This document shows positions 34,636 to 44,467 of a DNA stretch of 64,000 nt, in pieces. Origin of the DNA: Afipia carboxidovorans OM5 (lineage in GTDB: Bacteria > Pseudomonadota > Alphaproteobacteria > Rhizobiales > Xanthobacteraceae); contig NC_015684.1 in NCBI RefSeq assembly GCF_000218565.1, positions 1,674,001-1,738,000 of the forward strand, written 5' to 3'. Each line of letters starts with the position of its first letter. Within the stretch, counting starts at the first letter, position 1. The notes under the pieces were generated by a model, which saw nothing but the letters and a program-made list of their open reading frames with translations, made no database searches and was not told the origin of the DNA. The translations under genes and the position numbers were made by a program.

Positions 34636-36456
34636 TCACGTCCCGCTCTCGATATCCTCGCGCAGGATTTCCAATTCCAGCCATTGTTCTTCGGCGCTCG
34701 CGAGTTCGGCGTGGGCCTTGGTCATCGCCGCCGAGGCGGCGTCGAACGCCTTGCGGTCGCGGGCATAAAGCGTCGGGTCGTCGAGTTGCGTTTGCAGCTT
34801 TGCGATCTCGGCCTGCAGCTTCGCCATGGTCTTGGGCAGCGTTTCCAGCGCGTGCTTCTCCTTGAAGCTGAGACGACGCTTCGGCGCGGCCGTCGAAGCA
34901 GGCGCGGAGGGCGGAGCCTTTGCAACCTTTGCGGATGCGGCTGTGCCCTTGACGGCCTTTTCCTTGAGGTCGCTGCCGCGCTGCGCCAGCATGTCGGAAT
35001 AGCCGCCGGCGTATTCGACCCAGCGGCCTTCGCCCTCCGGCGCGATCACCGAGGTGACGACGCGGTCGAGGAAGTCGCGATCATGGCTGATGAGGATCAC
35101 CGTACCCTCGTATTCGCCGAGCATGTCTTCCAGCACGTCGAGCGTTTCGAGATCGAGATCGTTGGTCGGCTCGTCGAGTACCAGAACGTTCGACGGCTTT
35201 GCCAGCGCGCGCGCCAGCATCAGCCGCCCGCGTTCGCCGCCGGACAGCGCCTCCAGCGGCGTGCGCGCCTGCTCCTGGCTGAACAGGAAGTCCTTCATGT
35301 AGCTCACGACATGCTTCGGCTTGCCGCCGACCATGATGGTGTCGCCGCGCCCGCCGGTGAGAGCATTCGCGAGTGTCGATTTCGGATCGAGGCTTTCGCG
35401 GTGCTGGTCGAGCGTCGCCATCTCGATGTTGGCGCCGAGCCGCACCGTGCCGCTGTCGGGCGGTGACGTACCGATCAAAAGATTGATCAGCGTCGTCTTG
35501 CCTGCGCCGTTGGGGCCGACGATGCCGAGCCGGTCGCCGCGCGCGATGCGGGTCGAGAAGTCGTTGACGATCGGACGTTCGCCGAACGATTTGACGAGAT
35601 GCTTCGCCTCGACCACGAGCTTGCCGGAGAGATCGGACTCGGCGGCGGCGAGCGTCGCCTTGCCGGTGGCGCCGCGATAGCCGCGCCGCGCCTGCCGCAG
35701 CGCGTGCAGATTGCCGAGTCGCTTGACGTTGCGCTTGCGCCGGCCGGAGACGCCGTAGCGCAGCCAGTGTTCTTCCATCACGATCTTGCGGTCGAGCTTG
35801 TGCTGCTCGCGTTCTTCGTCGGCCAGCACCTCGTCGCGCCACGCCTCGAACGCGCCAAAGCCTTTCTCGATGCGCCGCGTCTCGCCGCGGTCGAGCCACA
35901 CGGTCGCGCGCGACAGGTTGGTGAGAAAGCGCCGGTCGTGGCTGATCATGACCAGCGCACTGCGGCGTGAGGCCAGTTCGCTTTCCAGCCATTCGATGGT
36001 GGTGAGATCGAGATGGTTGGTCGGCTCGTCGAGCAGAAGAATGTCGGGCGAGGGCGCCAGCACGCGGGCAAGTGCAGCGCGGCGCGCCTCGCCGCCGGAC
36101 AGGCTCGCCGGATTTTCCTCGCCGGTCAGCCCAAGCTGCTCCAGCAGGTAGCGCGCCTGATAGAGATCGTCGCCGGGGCTCAAGCCCGCTTCGACATAGG
36201 CGAGTGTCGTCGCAGCGCCGGCGAAATCCGGCTCCTGCGGCAGATAACGCACCGTCGCACCGGGCTGCACGAAGCGCGTGCCGCGATCGGGCTCGATCAA
36301 TCCCGCGACGATCTTGAGCAAAGTGGATTTGCCCGAGCCGTTGCGCCCGACAAGGCAGACGCGCTCGTTGGCCTCGACGGCCAACTCGACGCCGGAGAGC
36401 AGCGGCGTGCCACCGAAGGTGAGCGCGATGTCTTTCAACTGGATCAGCGGAGCCAT
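34636..36456 (-). CDS. uup: ABC-F family ATPase (Uup-like)
   Basis: 606 residues with two ABC domains and no membrane part. Domain 1 has GRNGSGKSTLL, LSGGEARRAAL and LLDEPTNHLD; domain 2 has GPNGAGKTTLI, LSGGERGRLML and VLDEPTNDLD. A linker lies between them, and a C-terminal lysine-rich coiled coil (about 530-600) is typical of Uup. Uup-type proteins act on ribosomes or branched DNA intermediates. The ATG at 36456 (MAPLIQLKDIALTFGG) was chosen; the longer frame to 36705 is not protein-like. A UPF0178 gene lies 26 bases upstream on the same strand. Confidence 0.93.
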   Translation of the reverse strand: MAPLIQLKDIALTFGGTPLLSGVELAVEANERVCLVGRNGSGKSTLLKIVAGLIEPDRGTRFVQPGATVRYLPQEPDFAGAATTLAYVEAGLSPGDDLYQARYLLEQLGLTGEENPASLSGGEARRAALARVLAPSPDILLLDEPTNHLDLTTIEWLESELASRRSALVMISHDRRFLTNLSRATVWLDRGETRRIEKGFGAFEAWRDEVLADEEREQHKLDRKIVMEEHWLRYGVSGRRKRNVKRLGNLHALRQARRGYRGATGKATLAAAESDLSGKLVVEAKHLVKSFGERPIVNDFSTRIARGDRLGIVGPNGAGKTTLINLLIGTSPPDSGTVRLGANIEMATLDQHRESLDPKSTLANALTGGRGDTIMVGGKPKHVVSYMKDFLFSQEQARTPLEALSGGERGRLMLARALAKPSNVLVLDEPTNDLDLETLDVLEDMLGEYEGTVILISHDRDFLDRVVTSVIAPEGEGRWVEYAGGYSDMLAQRGSDLKEKAVKGTAASAKVAKAPPSAPASTAAPKRRLSFKEKHALETLPKTMAKLQAEIAKLQTQLDDPTLYARDRKAFDAASAAMTKAHAELASAEEQWLELEILREDIESGT

Positions 36457-36482
36457 ATCAGCCTGTTTCTTCGTTCCGTCTC

Positions 36483-36941
36483 TCAGCCTTGCGGCTGCGT
36501 GCGCGCGATGCGGCGGATGGTCTGGTCGAGGGTCGACAGAAAAGCGGAGCGGTCCTTCGGCGAAAAGCCGCGTGGCCCGCCGGTGATCTCGCCGCTCTCG
36601 CGCAGGTCGCTCATCAGGTTGCGTACCGCAAGCGTCATGCCGATCGAATCCTCCGTGAAAGCCTTTCCGTTCGGTGCGATGACGGCCGCGCCTGCCTTGA
36701 CGCAACGGCTCGCGAGCGGAATGTCGGCGGTGATGACGATATCGCCACTCGTCGCCCGCGCCGCGATCCAGTCATCGGCCGCGTCCATGCCGGGACCGGC
36801 CGCGATCCGCTCGATCTGCGGATCGTCGGGCACGCGGATGAAATTGCCCGCCACCACGCTCACCGGCCATTGGTGGCGCGCGGCAACGCGATAGGCTTCC
36901 TCCTTCACCGGGCAGGCATCGGCATCGATATAGATTCGCAT
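36483..36941 (-). CDS. yaiI: UPF0178 family protein (YaiI/YqxD)
   Basis: 152 residues. RIYIDADACPVKEEAYRVAAR and DIVITADIPLASRCV are the signatures of the UPF0178 family, PIN-like fold proteins with conserved acidic residues (Asp at positions 6 and 8) that could bind metal. The biological role is not established. It lies just upstream of the ABC-F gene on the minus strand and probably shares its transcript. Confidence 0.9.
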   Translation of the reverse strand: MRIYIDADACPVKEEAYRVAARHQWPVSVVAGNFIRVPDDPQIERIAAGPGMDAADDWIAARATSGDIVITADIPLASRCVKAGAAVIAPNGKAFTEDSIGMTLAVRNLMSDLRESGEITGGPRGFSPKDRSAFLSTLDQTIRRIARTQPQG

Positions 36942-37162
36942 CGGTCCAGAACGTCGGGGTTTACGTTTTGCGTTGCGATATCATGGCCGCCCGCAATGAG
37001 GAAGCCGCGGGGGAGCGGCCTTTTGCGGTGTTCCCGCGGGTCTTGACCGGATGGGTTGCACGGATCGGTCGCGCTGATAGATTTAACACCGAATGGTGTT
37101 TCGCGTCTCAGGGTTTGGCCTTCAACCAAGGCTTTGCCTGAAAGGCGCAGATTTGGATCTGC

Positions 37163-38212
37163 ATGACGGAGCATGCCCAGCCCCGCGTTTTCGAGCGACG
37201 GTCGAACCTGGTGGCGGGCGAGGCGCAACCGAGCCAGGCGTCTGGTCTGCCAGCCTATGCGGCGATCGATCTCGGCACCAACAACTGCCGGCTGTTGATC
37301 GCGCGCCCCTCGGGCGACAGCTTCCGCGTGGTGGATTCGTTCTCGCGCATCATTCGGCTTGGCGAAGGCATCGTCTCCTCGGGCCGCATCAGCGAAGCCG
37401 CGATCGAGCGTGCCGTCGGTGCGCTGTCGGTGTGCCGTGACAAGATGGACGCGCGCAGCGCGCATCGCCGCCGCACCATCGCGACCGAAGCCTGCCGCGC
37501 GGCGGATAATTCGGATGAATTTCTCTCGCGCATCCGCGAGAAGACCGGCATCGAACTCGAGATCATCGACCGCGAAACGGAATCGACGCTCGCCTCGATC
37601 GGCTGCACGCCGTTGCTCGATGAGCGCGCGCGCGGCGTGATCCTGTTCGACATCGGTGGCGGCTCCACCGAAGTCGTGAAGCTGATGCGGCCCGACGGCG
37701 AGCCCGATGCGCCGCCGGTGAAAGGCCCGTGGATTTCGCTGCCGGTCGGCGTGGTGACGCTGGCCGAGCATTTCGGCGGCATCGACGTCACGCGCGAATC
37801 CTATGCGGCGATGGTCGGTGAAGTCGCAAGGCATCTCGCGCCGTTCGCGGCCGCGCATGGCGACGACATCGACGGCATGCATCTCCTCGGCACCTCGGGC
37901 ACCGTGACGACGGTGGCGGGGCTTCACCTCGGGCTCGTGCGTTACGACCGCCGCCGTGTCGATGGCTTGTGGATGAACAATCAAGACATCACCGCCGCGG
38001 TGGAGCGGCTGATGTCGATGACCTATCGCCAGCGCGCCGACAACGCCTGCATCGGCACCGAGCGCGCCGACCTCGTGCTCGCGGGCTGCGCCATTCTCGA
38101 TGCGATCCGCGATGCGTTCCCGGTTTCGCGACTGCGGGTGGCCGACCGCGGCCTGCGCGAGGGCATGCTGGTCGAAATGATGCGCGAAGACGGCTATATC
38201 CCGGCTGCATAG
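37163..38212 (+). CDS. Ppx/GppA-family phosphatase
   Basis: 349 residues of the ASKHA fold: phosphate-loop motifs AAIDLGTNNCRLLIA (about 33) and ILFDIGGGSTEV (about 160), with LGTSGTVTTVAGLHLGL later. Family members hydrolyse polyphosphate or pppGpp. The protein lacks the C-terminal HD-like domain of long Ppx proteins, as is usual for the short alphaproteobacterial form. rlmE follows 27 bases downstream, a pairing conserved in the group. Confidence 0.9.
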   Translation: MTEHAQPRVFERRSNLVAGEAQPSQASGLPAYAAIDLGTNNCRLLIARPSGDSFRVVDSFSRIIRLGEGIVSSGRISEAAIERAVGALSVCRDKMDARSAHRRRTIATEACRAADNSDEFLSRIREKTGIELEIIDRETESTLASIGCTPLLDERARGVILFDIGGGSTEVVKLMRPDGEPDAPPVKGPWISLPVGVVTLAEHFGGIDVTRESYAAMVGEVARHLAPFAAAHGDDIDGMHLLGTSGTVTTVAGLHLGLVRYDRRRVDGLWMNNQDITAAVERLMSMTYRQRADNACIGTERADLVLAGCAILDAIRDAFPVSRLRVADRGLREGMLVEMMREDGYIPAA

Positions 38213-38239
38213 GCGCGCGACAGGCATTCAAGGCGGATC

Positions 38240-38917
38240 ATGGCAAAGGACACGACCGGGCGGCTGCACGTCACGGTAAAGAGCGGTGGCAAGCGCAAGC
38301 TGTCATCGAAGCTGTGGCTGGAGCGCCAGCTCAACGATCCCTATGTCGCGCAGGCCAAGCGCGACGGTTTCCGCTCGCGCGCGGCCTACAAGCTGCGCGA
38401 GATGGACGACAAGTATCATTTCCTCAAGCAAGGGCAGGCGGTGGTCGATCTCGGCGCGGCACCGGGGGGCTGGAGCCAGATCGCGGCGAAGCGCGTCGGC
38501 GCGGAAGCGGGCCGGGGCAAGGTGATCGCCATCGATCTGCTGGAGATGGGTGAAATTCCGGGCGTGACCTTCGCGCAGCTTGATTTTCTTAGTGATGATG
38601 CGCCGGAAAAACTACGCGCGATGCTGGGCGGCGGCGCCGATATCGTGATGTCCGATATGGCGGCGAACACGACCGGCCATCGCAAAACAGATCAGTTGCG
38701 CATCGTCGGCCTTGTCGAAAGTGCTGCGGCATTCGCGGCCGAAGTGCTCAATCCGGGCGGCACGTTCCTTGCGAAAGTATTTCAAAGCGGAGCGGATGCG
38801 ACGCTGCAGGCGGAATTGAAGCGCAACTTCGCAACCGTGCGCCACGTCAAGCCGGCGGCGAGCCGACAGGATTCCTCGGAGCGCTACGTGCTCGCGATGG
38901 GCTTTCGCGGGGGTTAG
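38240..38917 (+). CDS. rlmE: 23S rRNA (uridine-2'-O) methyltransferase RlmE
   Basis: 225 residues of the FtsJ/RrmJ family. RSRAAYKLREMDDKYHFLK holds the catalytic lysine, VVDLGAAPGGWSQIA the AdoMet site, and DIVMSDMAANTTGHR the catalytic Asp. RlmE methylates U2552 in the A loop of 23S rRNA on the assembled large subunit. GGCGGATC just upstream serves as ribosome site. Confidence 0.93.
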   Translation: MAKDTTGRLHVTVKSGGKRKLSSKLWLERQLNDPYVAQAKRDGFRSRAAYKLREMDDKYHFLKQGQAVVDLGAAPGGWSQIAAKRVGAEAGRGKVIAIDLLEMGEIPGVTFAQLDFLSDDAPEKLRAMLGGGADIVMSDMAANTTGHRKTDQLRIVGLVESAAAFAAEVLNPGGTFLAKVFQSGADATLQAELKRNFATVRHVKPAASRQDSSERYVLAMGFRGG

Positions 38918-38928
38918 TCCGATCACTG

Positions 38929-39211
38929 TCATTGCGAGCGAAGCGAAGCAATCCAGGGAGTATCCGCTCTGGCGGAAACATATTTCTCCGTCATGCCCGG
39001 CTTTACGCCGGGCATCAACAAGTCGTCTTTCTTCACCTCTCCCCGGTGGGGAGAGGTCGCGAGCCATAAGCGCGTTTACGCGCGTCTTTGACGGCTATGC
39101 GAGCGGGTGAGGGGGCTCCTGGCGTCTCTTGAGCACCGTACGCCCTCACCCGGTGGCGTTCGCTATCGCTCCGCCCCCGACCTCTCCCCACGGGAGAGGT
39201 GGCGCTCACAC
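38929..39211. repeat. Cluster of palindromic repeats after rlmE
   Basis: Three kinds in series: TCATTGCGAGCGAAGCGAAG with CAATCC (38929-38954); a GTCATGCCCGGC...GCCGGGCAT half-element (38990-39019); and a full CACCTCTCCCC composite (39031-39211) like those at 7194 and 25882. They separate the converging rlmE and EmrB-type genes. No gene is seen in 38918-39234. Confidence 0.7.
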
Positions 39212-39234
39212 CTCGCTCAAATTGACAGGAAACA

Positions 39235-40698
39235 TCACCCTAGCCGCTGGTCGCGAACGTCCGCCGTCGTCTCGTTGGCGACGGTGTCGGCGGCCTTCGG
39301 TCCTTCCATCGCCTCGACCTTGCGGCCCGAGACCTGATGTCCGGCATCGTTGGGCAGGCGATAGAACGAGAAGAACGACGTCAGCGAGATCAGCGAAATC
39401 ACGACGAACGCCGGCCAGAAGTCGGCGGCGCTCAATTCAGCCGCCTGCCGGAAGTGCTGCGTCGCCTCGACCGCGAACGCGCCGATCGCAACGCCGGTCG
39501 AGATCGCAAGCTGCTGGTTGACGCTCGCAAGCGTGGTGGCGCGGCTCATCTGCGGCGTCTCCACCTCGGCATAGGCGAGCGTGTTGATCGCGGTGAACTG
39601 CAGTGAGCGGAAGAAGCCGCCAACGATCAGGATGATCATGATCAGAAGCAGCGGCGTGGCCGGTGTGAACAGCGCGCAGGCGGCAACGGAAGCCGACGCG
39701 ACGAACACGTTGAACAGGATCACCGGGCGGAAGCCGAAGGTGCGGATGATGCGCGCGGCAAGCGTCTTCATACCGATCGCACCGATGGCGGAAGCGAATG
39801 TCACCATGCCGGACTGGAATGGCGACAGGCCGAACCCGATCTGCATCAACAGCGGCAGCAGGAACGGCAGCGCGCCGATGCCGACGCGGAACAGAAAGCC
39901 GCCGCCGAGGCTCGCGCGCAGCGTCGGCAGTTGCAGCAGCGAGAAGTCGAGCACCGGCGAGGCGGTCCGACGTGCGTGCATGATGTAGAGCAGGCCGAAC
40001 ACCGCGCCGCCGACGATCAGTCCGATCACGAGTTGCCACGGCAGCAGGTTGAGGCCCGCGACCGACAGCCCGAAGGCCAGCCCCGCGACCGCGAGGCCCG
40101 CGAACAGAAGGCCGATGAGATCGAACCGCTCCGGGTTGTCGCTGCGGATCGGATCGATGTAGCGGATCGCGAGATAAATCCCGAGGATACCGATCGGGAT
40201 GTTGATCAGAAAGATCCAGTGCCACGAGAAATAAGTGGTGATGAAGCCGCCGAGCGGCGGGCCGATCACCGGGCCGAGCAGGGCAGGCACCGTCACCCAC
40301 GCCATGGCGTTGACGAGCGCGCTCTTGTCGATGCTCCGCAGCAGCACCAGTCGCCCGACCGGCATCATCATCGCGCCGCCCATGCCTTGCAGGATGCGGG
40401 CGATAACGAAATCGGTGAGCGAGGATGAGATCGCGCAGCCGATCGAGCCCGCCATGAACACGGCGATGGCGCAGGCGAACACGTTGCGCGCGCCGAAGCG
40501 GTCCGCCATCCAGCCGCTGCCCGGAATGAACACCGCCAGCGAAAGAAGGTAGGACGTGATCGCGACCTTGAGCGTCAGCGGACTGGTGCCGATGTCGTCG
40601 GCAATCGCCGGTAGCGATGTCGCGATTACCGTCGAGTCCATGTTCTCCATGAACAGGGCGCAGGCGACGATCAGCGGAATCAGGCGTTCTTTCTGCAT
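39235..40698 (-). CDS. EmrB/QacA-type drug:proton antiporter (MFS, 14 helices)
   Basis: 487 residues with about fourteen hydrophobic segments. MDSTVIATSLPAIADDI in helix 1 is the DHA2 motif D1, GSGWMADRFGARNVF motif A and LGPVIGPPLGGFI motif C of proton antiporters. No adaptor (EmrA) gene is adjacent. The C-terminal 30 residues are polar. It probably exports toxic compounds; substrates unknown. Confidence 0.9.
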   Translation of the reverse strand: MQKERLIPLIVACALFMENMDSTVIATSLPAIADDIGTSPLTLKVAITSYLLSLAVFIPGSGWMADRFGARNVFACAIAVFMAGSIGCAISSSLTDFVIARILQGMGGAMMMPVGRLVLLRSIDKSALVNAMAWVTVPALLGPVIGPPLGGFITTYFSWHWIFLINIPIGILGIYLAIRYIDPIRSDNPERFDLIGLLFAGLAVAGLAFGLSVAGLNLLPWQLVIGLIVGGAVFGLLYIMHARRTASPVLDFSLLQLPTLRASLGGGFLFRVGIGALPFLLPLLMQIGFGLSPFQSGMVTFASAIGAIGMKTLAARIIRTFGFRPVILFNVFVASASVAACALFTPATPLLLIMIILIVGGFFRSLQFTAINTLAYAEVETPQMSRATTLASVNQQLAISTGVAIGAFAVEATQHFRQAAELSAADFWPAFVVISLISLTSFFSFYRLPNDAGHQVSGRKVEAMEGPKAADTVANETTADVRDQRLG

Positions 40699-41016
40699 AG
40701 TGGGGTCGGTCGCAGTTGGTAGGACCAGCGGGTATAGCCCGCCGGTGGGTGAGTCGCGTCGGCCGTGATTGAGCGGTTCGCGCTGGTCCCGTCAACTCGC
40801 CGTGAGAATGGCCGTTCCGGCCGGGTAGGGCTGCGATGAAGCCTGCAAAAGACGGCAAAAGTCGCGAGAAAGTCTTTGAAATGTGGGGTCGACATGCTAT
40901 CGACCAGCGCCAATCCCATCGATGGGCGACGATTCCCCGCGTGGTGCCTCAGCGCCGCCGGACCTTGCCTATCCTGAGATACAAGCGCGGCGGGATGCCG
41001 CTGGAGGGAGTTGGCA
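40699..41016. other. Divergent intergenic region between the EmrB-type gene and guaB
   Basis: 318 bases that must hold the leftward exporter promoter and the rightward guaB promoter. The guaB ribosome site GGAGGGAG is at 41003-41010. No RNA gene, repeat or known purine switch was recognised. Confidence 0.4.
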
Positions 41017-42507
41017 ATGGCGTCTATCAATCAGGCAATCCGGGAAGCATTTACCTTCGACGACGTGTTGTTGAAGCCCGGGTTGTCGGAAGTGATGCCC
41101 TCCGACGCCGATCTGCGTACCCATCTGACCCCCGCCGTTCCGCTCAATATTCCGATCATCGCCTCGGCGATGGATACCGTGACCGAAGCCCGCATGGCGA
41201 TCGCCATGGCGCAGTCCGGTGGCCTTGGCGTCATTCACCGGAATTTCGATCCGGAAGGGCAGGCCGCGCAGGTGCGGCAGGTGAAGAAGTTCGAATCCGG
41301 CATGGTGGTGAACCCGCTCACCATCGATCCGAACGCGCGGCTCGCCGATGCGCTGGCGATGATGAAGGATCACGGCTTCTCCGGCATTCCGGTGGTGACC
41401 GGCGGCAGCAACGGCCAGCCCGGCAAGCTTGTCGGCATCCTCACCAACCGTGACGTGCGCTTCGCGACCGATCCGAACCAGAAGGTGTCGGAGTTGATGA
41501 CGCATGAGAAGCTCATCACGGTACGTGAGGGCGTGAGCCAGACCGAAGCCAAGCGGCTGTTGCATCAGAACCGGATCGAGAAACTTCTGGTGGTGGACGA
41601 TCAGTATCGCTGCGTCGGCCTCATCACCGTGAAGGATATGGAGAAGGCGGTGGCCTATCCGCTGGCCTCCAAGGATGCGCACGGCCGCCTGCGCGTCGCC
41701 GCCGCGACTACGGTCGGCGACGGCGGGTTCGAGCGGACCGAACGGCTAATCGACGCGGGCGTCGATGTCGTCGTGGTCGATACCGCGCATGGCCATTCGC
41801 AGCGCGTGCTCGATGCGGTGAACCGCATCAAGCGGCAATCGAATGCGGTGCAGGTCGTGGCAGGCAACGTCGCCACGAGGGACGGCACGCAGGCGCTGAT
41901 CGATTCCGGCGCGGACGCGATCAAGGTCGGCATCGGGCCGGGCTCGATCTGCACCACCCGCATCGTCGCGGGCGTTGGCGTGCCGCAGCTCACCGCGATC
42001 ATGGAGTCGGTCGAGGCCGCGAAGAAGGCCAACATTCCGGTGATCGCCGATGGCGGCATCAAGTTCTCGGGCGATCTTGCCAAGGCGCTCGCTGCCGGTG
42101 CCGATATCGCGATGGTCGGCTCGCTTCTCGCCGGCACCGACGAGACGCCCGGCGAAGTGTTTCTGTGGCAGGGCCGTTCCTACAAGGCCTATCGCGGCAT
42201 GGGCTCGGTCGGTGCGATGTCGCGCGGCTCGGCCGACCGCTACTTCCAGCAGGACATCAAGGATACGCTGAAGCTCGTGCCCGAGGGCATCGAGGGGCAG
42301 GTACCCTATAAGGGGCCGGTGGCCAACGTGCTGCATCAGCTCGCGGGCGGACTTCGCGCGGCGATGGGTTATGTCGGCGCCAAGACGCTGAAGGAATTCC
42401 ACGCCAAGGCGGAGTTCGTGCGCATCACCGGTGCGGGCTTGCGCGAAAGCCATGTCCACGACGTGACGATCACCCGCGAGAGCCCGAACTATCCCGGCGG
42501 TGTGTAG
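41017..42507 (+). CDS. guaB: Inosine-5'-monophosphate dehydrogenase
   Basis: 496 residues. TFDDVLLKPGLSEVMPSDAD opens the barrel, two CBS domains occupy about residues 95-205, the catalytic loop is GIGPGSICTTRIVAGVGVPQ with the nucleophile Cys, and the mobile flap has SRGSADRYF. It oxidises IMP to XMP, the first step of GMP synthesis. The ATG at 41017 is preferred over a TTG at 41011 because of spacing from GGAGG. guaA lies 2 kb downstream on the same strand, so both GMP steps are near each other. Confidence 0.96.
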   Translation: MASINQAIREAFTFDDVLLKPGLSEVMPSDADLRTHLTPAVPLNIPIIASAMDTVTEARMAIAMAQSGGLGVIHRNFDPEGQAAQVRQVKKFESGMVVNPLTIDPNARLADALAMMKDHGFSGIPVVTGGSNGQPGKLVGILTNRDVRFATDPNQKVSELMTHEKLITVREGVSQTEAKRLLHQNRIEKLLVVDDQYRCVGLITVKDMEKAVAYPLASKDAHGRLRVAAATTVGDGGFERTERLIDAGVDVVVVDTAHGHSQRVLDAVNRIKRQSNAVQVVAGNVATRDGTQALIDSGADAIKVGIGPGSICTTRIVAGVGVPQLTAIMESVEAAKKANIPVIADGGIKFSGDLAKALAAGADIAMVGSLLAGTDETPGEVFLWQGRSYKAYRGMGSVGAMSRGSADRYFQQDIKDTLKLVPEGIEGQVPYKGPVANVLHQLAGGLRAAMGYVGAKTLKEFHAKAEFVRITGAGLRESHVHDVTITRESPNYPGGV

Positions 42508-42588
42508 TTATCAACGGCGAGCCCGTGCCGCATTCTTCAAGGTGTGCGCGCACGGGCGATCCATACTTTGATGTTTGGAGATGCCGTT

Positions 42589-42933
42589 ATGATGTATCAG
42601 GGCATTTTACTGCCTGTCTTCGTTCTCGTGGCGCTGACCTTCGTGGTGTTGTTGCGACGGGGACGGCCCGGACCGATCGCGGAAGGCGCGTTCAGCTTTC
42701 CGCTGCATATTCTGTTCTACGTGCTCGTCGCCTATGCCATCACGCTGCGGCAGGCCGATCTTGTGATGGTGCTGCTGGCGTGGGTGTTCCTCGCCATCGA
42801 GGCGCTGCAGGCGGGCATTCTGCTGCGAAGCAGCCGTGAAAAGGCCCACGGTTCGTTCTTCACCGCCGGCACACTGGTGTTGCTGGCGATGTGGGTGTAC
42901 TTCGCGCTTCGAATTCTCTTTCCACAACTCTAG
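42589..42933 (+). CDS. MAPEG-like small membrane protein
   Basis: 114 residues with four hydrophobic helices (GILLPVFVLVALTFVVLL, PLHILFYVLVAYAI, LVMVLLAWVFLAIEALQAGI and AGTLVLLAMWVYFALRIL). The layout resembles the MAPEG family of small glutathione-linked membrane enzymes, but catalytic residues are not clear. The ATG at 42589 has GGAG at 42577-42580; an upstream ATG at 42571 is possible. It lies between guaB and the rsmB-like gene in the same direction. Confidence 0.7.
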   Translation: MMYQGILLPVFVLVALTFVVLLRRGRPGPIAEGAFSFPLHILFYVLVAYAITLRQADLVMVLLAWVFLAIEALQAGILLRSSREKAHGSFFTAGTLVLLAMWVYFALRILFPQL

Positions 42934-42952
42934 CAAAGATTGAAGGCCAGAC

Positions 42953-44254
42953 ATGACGCCCGCCGCGCGGCTCTCCGCCGCCATCGACGTTCTCGGCGCC
43001 ATCGAGGCCGAACGCATCCCCGCCCAGAACGCACTGAAATCATGGGGCACCGCGCACCGCTTTGCCGGCTCGGGCGACCGTGCCGCGATTGCGGGGCTGG
43101 TGTTCGACGCGCTGCGCCGCCACGCGTCGAGCGCCTATTTGATGGATGACGACAGCGCCCGCGCGCGGCTGCTCGGGGCACTCAAGCTCGAACGTGGTCT
43201 CGACGTCGAAGCCATTGCTAGCCTGTGCAATGGTGAGCGCTTTGCGCCTGTGCCGTTGTCGGATGCCGAGCGCAATGCGCTTGCGACCCGCACACTTGCC
43301 GATGCGCCATCCGATATCGCGGGAGATTACCCCACCTGGCTCGATCCGCATTTTGCGGAAGCCTTTGGCGATGATCGCGTCAAGGAAGCGGCCGCGATGG
43401 CGAGCCGCGCGCCGCTCGACCTGCGGGTCAACACGCTTCGGGCCAAGCGGGAGAAGGCGCAGGCCGCACTCTCGCACCTTGGAGCCACGCCGACGCCATG
43501 GTCGCCGCTCGGCCTTCGCATCGTGCTCGGGGCGGATGCGCGCAACCCCGGCGTTCATGCCGAGGAGATTTTCCTTAAAGGTGGCGTTGAAGTGCAGGAT
43601 GAAGGATCGCAGCTCGCGGCCTTGTTCACGCAGGCAAAACCCGGCGAGCAGGTGGTCGATCTTTGCGCGGGCGCGGGCGGCAAAACGCTGGCGCTCGCGG
43701 CGATGATGCAGGGTAAGGGCCGGCTGCTCGCGACCGATCGCGACAAGCGCCAGCTTGCGCCGATCCACCAGCGGCTGTCGCGCGCAGGGGTCCACAATGC
43801 CGAAATCCGCTCCCCGCGCGGGGCGGAGGACGTGCTGGCCGATGCTTCCGGGAAAGCCGATCTCGTGGTGGTGGACGCGCCCTGTACCGGCACCGGGACG
43901 TGGCGGCGCAACCCCGACGCGAAATGGCGGATGCGGCCCGGCGCGCTGGAAATCCGGCTCAAGGATCAGGTCGAGGTGCTCACGCGCGCAGCCTCGCTGG
44001 TCAAGCCCGGCGGGCGGCTCGCCTACATCACCTGTTCGGTGCTGCCGCAGGAGAACAGCGGCCAGATCGAGGCCTTCCTCGCGCGCGAGCCGGGCTTTAC
44101 CGTGATGCCGCCGGCCGAGGTGATCGCGGCGCTGGGCGAGCGGGCGGCCGCTTTCAGGGAAGCCGTGCGCCTGTCGCCGCAGGGGCTTCTGATGACCCCG
44201 CTGCGCACCGGCACCGACGGGTTTTTCGTGTCGCTCCTGCGCAAGGCGGGATAG
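42953..44254 (+). CDS. RsmB/NOP2-type RNA (cytosine-5) methyltransferase
   Basis: 433 residues. An N-terminal NusB-like helical part (about 1-130) is followed by a Rossmann methyltransferase: VDLCAGAGGKTLALAAMM (AdoMet), DLVVVDAPCTGTGTWRRNPD (motif IV, Cys) and ITCSVLPQENSGQIEAFL (motif VI catalytic Cys). It should methylate a cytosine in rRNA or tRNA. It begins 20 bases after the MAPEG-like gene. Confidence 0.9.
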   Translation: MTPAARLSAAIDVLGAIEAERIPAQNALKSWGTAHRFAGSGDRAAIAGLVFDALRRHASSAYLMDDDSARARLLGALKLERGLDVEAIASLCNGERFAPVPLSDAERNALATRTLADAPSDIAGDYPTWLDPHFAEAFGDDRVKEAAAMASRAPLDLRVNTLRAKREKAQAALSHLGATPTPWSPLGLRIVLGADARNPGVHAEEIFLKGGVEVQDEGSQLAALFTQAKPGEQVVDLCAGAGGKTLALAAMMQGKGRLLATDRDKRQLAPIHQRLSRAGVHNAEIRSPRGAEDVLADASGKADLVVVDAPCTGTGTWRRNPDAKWRMRPGALEIRLKDQVEVLTRAASLVKPGGRLAYITCSVLPQENSGQIEAFLAREPGFTVMPPAEVIAALGERAAAFREAVRLSPQGLLMTPLRTGTDGFFVSLLRKAG

Positions 44255-44290
44255 AGCGACGTCGGAAAATAGCGATTGGATACAAGGATC

Positions 44291-44374
44291 GTCATTGCCG
44301 GGCTTGACCCGGCAATCCATCTTCTTGAAGAGACTCTTCTTTTTGATGGATGCGCGGGTCAAGCCCCGCATGAC
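44291..44374. repeat. GTCAT-bounded palindromic repeat, copy C
   Basis: 84 bases, GTCAT to ATGAC. Terminal hairpins GCCGGG/CCCGGC and GCGGGG-like/CGCGGG enclose ATCCATC pairing with GATGGAT around an AAGAGACTCTT core. It is the third full copy of the 7388/9571 family and fills the gap between the rsmB-like gene and guaA. Confidence 0.75.
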
Positions 44375-44467
44375 ATTCCGCATGAGTGCGGTTAAACCTG
44401 CCGATAAGCCCGGTTTTGCAAGCGTTCCGGGGTTGCGAGTCCGTCCCCCCTCGCGTATCTCCCAGCC

